Shown here piece after piece: positions 58,789 to 64,000 of a stretch of DNA of 64,000 bases (the first letter of the stretch is position 1; each line of letters starts with the position of its first letter). The position numbers were made by a program, and so were the translations under genes. This stretch comes from Pezizomycotina sp. ARF18 (Eukaryota; Ascomycota): assembly GCA_002224055.1 (NCBI GenBank), contig AZLU01000109.1:1-64000 (forward strand), written 5' to 3'. The notes beneath the pieces were generated by a model. The model was not told the DNA's origin, made no database searches, and saw nothing but the letters and a program-made list of their open reading frames with translations.

Positions 58789-60638
58789 ATGAACTTCACT
58801 TACTCGGAGCAGCAGTCGCTGTTGAAGCTCGGCATCGTCGCGGAATATGTGACGGGTCTGAGGAGGAAACGATGATGAAAGCGGTGGATAGCATGCTAAA
58901 CAGAGCAAACTGGACACGTTCGATTCTAGAACCCGTATTAGCAGCGGAAGGAAGTACGACGGACCCAATAGTTAGCCTTTCAGCGCTCCAGGCTTATCTC
59001 AAAACTGTGCCACACGATACGACGCGGCGAATACACGATATATTCGGGTTTACGCGGACGACACTAGCCGTCATCGCGGTAGCGGCAAGCTTCTACGCGC
59101 GAGGTGTCAAGCTTCTACGCGCGAGGTGTCATAACCAGGAGCCTGAATGGAGAGGACTGATTAACACTTGCCGTCCTGGCTGTTAGTATCGGCCTCGCTT
59201 CGATGAGCCTTGGGGGATACGTTGGGGGTAGGTGTTCAAGTTTTTGTTCATCTAAGGCATCCATATCATTCGCCCATTGTTATGTGGTGATATAGACTCG
59301 CATGCCCTTGTTTACTCTTTTCCCCTATAAACCGCTCTAAACCTTACGAACAGAGATCAATTGAAACATACGTGGGACCTCAGTTTCAATGACATAGTTC
59401 TCGTCACACGGGTAATCACCGCAACCAAGCCCTTTGCCTCATCTTCATGATTGAAGTGCCCTAATCGATAGCCTCCGCGGCGCAGCTCAACTATCAATCC
59501 GAATTGCTATTCGTAACCGGCCTCGCAGGCGTCAGAGTGACTCTCTTGATGCTTTACCTCCGAATAAGTCCGCATCGGACCTTCCGCCGCTGCGTTTACG
59601 CCGCTTTTGTCATAGTCATCGCAACGTATACCGCTGGACTGCTCATGGTTATCTTTCAATGCAAGCCCGTAGACTACTGGACCACTTACTCGAGGCGAAG
59701 TGTATCAATACGTGGCTGGGTTTTACGGTCGGCGGCGCCTTATTATCCTCAGTGATACGCTGACATTGTAAGTTTTTATTCGCATTACTGGGCAACAAGA
59801 GTATCCCATTTTAAAGAGAACGTATCCGTTTTAAAGAAACTGTTGAGTAATCTTTGAATCACGTTTCATGCAGTTGATGCCAATTCCATTGGTCTGGCGA
59901 CTCAAAATGGAGAGGCGGGAAAAATTGCTAGTATGTAGTGTTTTTGCACTTGACTTTTGTGAGTTTCTTTCCTCCCTGGACCCATTTTCCGACCTGCACC
60001 AGCTGTACTCTGGTTCGTCCTGAAAGGTCATTGTCATTTTGGAAAACCAAGCTAATGACTAGTACGCTGAGGAAACAGTGTATGCATGGTCTCAGGGATT
60101 CGACTTACCGCTAATAAGCGTACGTCTACAACTTGGACTTAGCTCAAGGTTACCGGATGGGATTATGGTCTTTGTAAGAAACCCCGATGATGTTCCCTAA
60201 ACTATATTCAACCCTAGTGTTCTTTCTTTTGTCATTTGTTTATAAGCGCTTGCGCGACTCGGCCTCGAAGAAGAGCGTTGCTAATCTGCTTGAAACTGTG
60301 TAGTGTCGAAATGAATCTAGCGATCGCAATATCCTGAGTGCCCGCCTTCCGTCTCATCATCGCTAGATTTTTCCCGAGACTTATCAAGCGATCCTCGGAT
60401 GCTACGCCTAGCGAGCATACCTCGAGACTAGCAACCGCCATCGCACGGGTCAGGCGATATACGGCTCAGAGAGAACAGAGACGGGCTGCCAAGACGAGCC
60501 ATAGCCTCTTTACCTTTACCGTTGGCACGGATGTTTCGTAGTGAAAACGTCACAAGATCTTCACTGGACGGAGACGTCAAGTCGGAGCCAATGTCTGAAG
60601 TTAAGAGCAAGGGGAGCCATGGCAAGCGTCATGTCTAG
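58789..60638 (+). CDS. Rhodopsin-domain 7TM protein with N-terminal module (7TM 7)
   Basis: The ATG at 58789 gives MNFTYSEQQSLLKLGIVAEY, then VTG and a slip. The module goes on as MMKAVDSMLN, NWTRSILEPVLAAEGS and DPIVSLSALQAYLKTVPHD. TM1 has TTLAVIAVAASFYARGV; a 22-nt tandem duplication at 59090-59133 inserts a second copy of SFYARGV. TM2 is LTLAVLAVSIGLASMSLGG. Later pieces: TWDLSFNDIVLV, GVRVTLLMLYLRISPHRTF, GLLMVIFQCKPVDYW, then LMPIPLVWRLKMERREKLLV (about 59875-59935), and YAWSQGFDLPLI. The tail has AFRLIIARFFPRLIKRSS, ATAIARVRRY, REQRRAA, and after a slip PMSEVKSKG, ending at 60638. Landmarks match 7TM 5 one for one. It lies on the opposite strand 21 kb away. Confidence 0.78.
59090..59133. 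repeat. 22-nt exact tandem duplication inside the 7TM 7 coding region
   Basis: AAGCTTCTACGCGCGAGGTG plus TC is present twice head to tail. Because 22 is not a multiple of 3 it also shifts the frame. One copy gives the residues expected from 7TM 5. Confidence 0.9.
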
Positions 60639-61830
60639 CAACTTAGACGTTGAGCTTGAGAATTTAAGGGGTGTACAAAAGTGAGAACCAGTAGCTGTTT
60701 GTATTTAGTGTAGCATCAAGGTGTTCTGCTTCTAATAGCGGTGCAACATTGTTTTAAGCTTTCATATGAAGTTAAGGTGCGGCCGAATGCCGCCCGATTA
60801 AAGTATCTACAACTAAATCTGAAGCAATGACATATTTAGTTCCTGATTCTAAAAATGTCACTACCCTCCATATCATTATAACATTGAGACTTACGTCTCC
60901 AGTACGACCTTATATTTCTGTGGGCCTCGCCGGTCTTCAAGCATGAACTAGAGTAACTAGAGTAAGTGTTAATAATACCTTTACTAAACCAGCTATGAAA
61001 CGAGTATAACTCGAGTGCTTTACTAGTACCCGGATACAATTGTAGGACTCTGTCGGTATATACCAAAATCGGTTCTCAGGCTTAGGTCGGTCGCTTAACC
61101 AGAATCTAGTGGCTTCAAAAACAGATGATATAAGCAGTAAAAACGAACGCAGCAGACAAGTCGCCGGGCGACAGGCCAATTCCAACTGGCAAAGCTCGCG
61201 TAAGCTCAGCACATGCTTCTCGCGTCATCCCATACCAAAGTCATGTTGAAGCTGCTGGTTGTGTACACCAGGTAATTGATCTTGAAATTCAATAGGAGAC
61301 GTGGTTACACTTACGCCTGAAGTTTTAAACATTCGCACTCCAGGTTTTGGACTTGCAAATTCTCGCGTTGTTCTGACTATGTTTGGGAGGCAAATCGTCC
61401 TAGAAGCTTAAAAGTTCTGGCGGCTAAGTTTGTGAGGGTGCACGGGGTTCTATCTGAATGGATGCCTGGAACTAAACACGATAGGGGCGTCCAATCGAAT
61501 GCGAGTTAGAACCTCCACATTCCGGCGAAGGTCCGGAGCCACGTTTCTGATATATCGATATATTGTCAGTATTTTCCAGAATTTCTTCAGGTAAACCCTT
61601 GTTTTTTAGCGTCTCAATACATCAAAGAAACGGCTAGAGAGAATACATATAGCCTAGATTTGCTCCTCTTTCCCAGGGTTAATCCTTGAATGTTTGCATA
61701 CAAAACCTGAAGGTTTATGAGATATTTAGGTCACCTAGGTTTCCATGACCCTTCTTCGCGACTATCTTGTTGTTTTCACGTCTTTGCTTCTAATATTAAT
61801 ATCTCGAGGGCGCTAGTCAATGTGAGAAAG
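60639..61830. other. Spacer between receptors, nothing assigned
   Basis: Minus openings 60836-61066 and 60937-61212 overlap in different frames and have no signal. The 300 nt before 61831 probably hold the promoter of the next receptor. Confidence 0.45.
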
Positions 61831-62840
61831 ATGGCCGGCGTATTCGTAAGTATTCTTCCAAGTATTCGTCAAGTGTTCTTGTTTGACTTTCACCTTCATC
61901 TCTACCAGATCTTAAACTGGGTGCTGGTCGCATAACGTTCCCATGGTCTGCATAAGAGTCTATCTCCAGTTCTCTCGCAGTGCCCGCCGGCCGTGGAGAA
62001 AGTTTTACAATAACGGCCTGGTTATTATTCTCTGCCACGCATCTGTTATACCTACTCAACGATTACAACTTCCTCACTACCAACCTCATGATAACGTATT
62101 TTCATACACCACCCCACGAGCAATTAATCTCACTCAAAGTTACCTTCGTCGCATACCTCGTCAGCATGCTAATAATATACTGCTGCAAAGCGGTTCTACT
62201 ATGCTTCTACGCCGACCTCGCACACCGCGGCAATGGTATCCATAACCTTCTGGATATCATATTGACTTGGATCCTCCTCCTGATCGGGTCTCTCGTCCAT
62301 ATCGCCTTTGTTCTCTTCATGCGCTGCTACCGATACACTACAACTGGACGCTCGACATGGCCTTGCGATATAAATACTGTCCGACGAATATCACTCGTAT
62401 TGGCATCACCATGGATTTCGGCTTCCACCTCCTGACCGACCTACTGGTATATTCTACTCCGATAGCCATAATATTCCGGCAACTCAGCACAAAGCCTCTG
62501 ACAGAGAAGCTGGCAGCGTCCTCCATGTCGCGATCGGGCTATTCAACGTTATCAGCGCTATAGTATCCGGGAAATTAGGCTTTGAGGGAAAAGAGACAAG
62601 CGACTTCAATCTCTTCGACACCTGCATGATGATACAGATGGGAACGGGTATCACAGTCGTTTGTGCACCGGAGCTACGTCTGCTTTACCGCGACTTCGCT
62701 CGCGCCAACGGCGTCAGAGACGGCGATGCTCGGATGGAGCCACATCCGTTGGCTCCATGCGACTAGCGAGTTCCCATAGCTCAGAAGATACTGCAGCAAG
62801 GTCAGACGTAGAAAAGGGTGGTGATGTTATCGCGTTATAA
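61831..62840 (+). CDS. Rhodopsin-domain 7TM protein (7TM 8)
   Basis: The ATG at 61831 encodes a five-codon exon MAGVF. A 63-nt intron (61846-61908, GTAAGT to CCAG) leads to ILNWVLVA, then VCIRVYLQFSRSARRPWRKF (TM1 end). AWLLFSATHLLYLLNDYNFL is TM2; LKVTFVAYLVSMLIIYCCK and AVLLCFYADLAHRGNG cover TM3 and the loop; DIILTWILLLIGSLVHIAFV is TM4. Next are DFGFHLLTDLLVYSTPIAII, LSTKPLTEKLAASS, then AIGLFNVISAIVSGKLG and DFNLFDTCMMIQMGTGIT with CAPELRLLYRDFA. The tail, after a slip near 62750, is RLASSHSSEDTAARSDVEKG, stopping at 62838-62840. The tiny first exon and intron mirror 7TM 6. About three slips in total. Confidence 0.78.
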
Positions 62841-63299
62841 GTACCTAGAGAGATCACATTTATCTCTTGATTGAACCACGCTGGCTGTGATATAGTGTTT
62901 CTGGAGTTTACTATTTCATGTATTTAAAATTAATGCAGAACGTTCCGCACCGTCAGCCTAATATCAAATGGAACCCTCATGATCATCGTGCTTGTCGAAA
63001 TGCTTCAAATGTCTAAGAGGCAAAGCGCATTAATACAAGAGCGTGGTCCAGAAGTGATAATACGATTACAATAGTATTTACAGAAACGACTCAAGATGCA
63101 CCAGTACCGTGATCGGTCACGAAAAGACATAACGTATGTTCAAACAAAGCTCAAAATTTCTCATTATGAAAGACCCTCAAAACGACGCCCGGCTCGCAAT
63201 CTCAGACGGATTATAACCCACAAACTGCCCATCCTCACAGACTCTCCACCGCCTCCACATCCAGTCAACGTCGCGCAAGCGGTAGCAGCAATATCAGCA
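62841..63299. other. Intergenic, nothing assigned
   Basis: Short region between the last receptor and the partial gene at the right edge. The plus opening that starts at 63096 runs antisense through that gene and is treated as a shadow. Confidence 0.4.
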
Positions 63300-64000
63300 G
63301 CACTATTTTGTCATATACCACTCCTGCCTCCCTCCGCCTTCGTCGTGATTGTCTGGTCCGACGAATCAGGACTTCTCGCGAACGCCATGAGCGCCGCCAT
63401 GTCAAAGTTTGCCTCAATCCTTCTCGCGACCGTCTGGTCATCCTCGCCTGCGTGCGAACCAAGCAACATCACCCGACGGGTTCTCGTACAATGTGTTCGC
63501 GCCAGTCGCCACCATACGCCCGAGAACCCGTACGGGAATTGGGCGTATCATTCTCGTCGATTTCAGAGTATATCCGCCGCCACTGTCCCACGGGTACGTC
63601 TGAAGGAATACGTGGACTTTAGGAAGCTCGAACGGTCGAGGGTCGGCGTGTTCCCGCCGTTCTGCGTTATCGTGACGTTACCGTAAGTGACGTACACTCT
63701 ACTGCGTTGATAGGGTACGGGCCCTTCGCGTTAGCGGCACCTCCGTCGTTCGTCCAGACACCGAAGATATTGCACCACTCGCCGTTGCACGCGTCGCCAC
63801 CGTTGATATTGGCGCAGTTGGAGTTAACGCGGTCGTGAAGTTCGCGTAGGTAGACGGGTTCGAGCGTACCAACGTCAGGCAGAGCGACGTTATCGATGTC
63901 AGAGCAGTAGCTCTTTGAGACCTTGTCATTTATAGAAACACGATGCCGTCCGGATTAGCTTGCGATTTCGATTTACAGTCCGCGCGTAGGGCCGCCGACC
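63300..64000 (-). CDS. Partial cysteine-containing, probably secreted protein (5' end beyond window)
   Basis: On the minus strand, reading in from the right edge, coding-like pieces are ADCKSKSQANPDGIVFL, then SKSYCSDIDNVALPDVGTLE, RELHDRVNSNCANINGGDAC and NGEWCNIFGVWTNDGG with AKGPYPINAVE (63950-63700). After a slip come VTYGNVTITQNGGNTPTLDR and SSFLKSTYSF, then TYPWDSGGGYTLKST. Several Cys and many Gly/Asn/Thr suggest an extracellular protein, but the signal peptide would lie outside the window. The 3' end is not certain; frames after about 63550 are unclear. I do not recognise the family. Confidence 0.45.

Overview
This window looks like nuclear DNA of a filamentous ascomycete (Pezizomycotina). 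Genes carry short introns (about 60-170 nt) with GTAAGT/GTATGT-type donors, CTAAC-like branch points and CAG/TAG acceptors. The recognisable families are fungal: rhodopsin-domain 7TM proteins, a deuterolysin (M35), a PTR2 peptide transporter, an EF-hand MscS channel of the Msy type, a jacalin-like lectin and many small secreted proteins. No rRNA, tRNA, CRISPR array or bacterial operon was seen. I could not place the genus.

Almost every recognisable gene is broken by one-base frameshifts, often in or near homopolymers, while codons on both sides stay conserved. Together with a 200-nt tandem copy at 14.9-15.3 kb whose two units differ mainly by indels, this points to uncorrected long-read consensus errors more than true pseudogenes. 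CDS limits below are therefore gene extents that may contain introns and frameshifts.

Layout. 0-1.65 kb: deuterolysin (-). 2.7-4.1 kb: 7TM protein 1 (-). 6.2-7.1 kb: hydrophilic repeat protein (+). 7.5-8.2 kb: small secreted protein (-). 11.5-13.4 kb: 7TM 2 (-). 16.9-17.85 kb: possible GPI-anchored surface protein (+). 18.6-19.5 kb: 7TM 3 (-). 20.9-23.0 kb: two unrecognised genes (-). 23.5-24.65 kb: very AT-rich decayed block ending in an inverted repeat. 24.8-27.2 kb: scattered coding-like relics. 27.9-28.6 kb: secreted helical, His-rich protein (+). 29.5-31.8 kb: MscS channel (-). 33.4-37.7 kb: tandem pair 7TM 4 and 5 (-). 39.9-44.7 kb: three secreted or GPI-type proteins (+). 50.0-52.0 kb: PTR2 (+). 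53.7-54.4 kb: jacalin-like lectin (-). 56.3-62.8 kb: tandem trio 7TM 6, 7 and 8 (+). 63.3-64.0 kb: partial cysteine-containing protein (-).

The main biological signal is a local expansion of eight rhodopsin-domain integral membrane proteins interleaved with about eight predicted secreted or surface proteins. Three of the receptors (4, 5, 7), and partly a fourth (2), share an N-terminal module ahead of TM1. The same three share a basic C-terminal tail, so they form a sub-family that has duplicated locally. Nutrient and stress functions (protease, peptide importer, mechanosensitive channel, lectin) sit among them. An accessory, host- or surface-interacting region is a reasonable inference but is not shown by the sequence alone.
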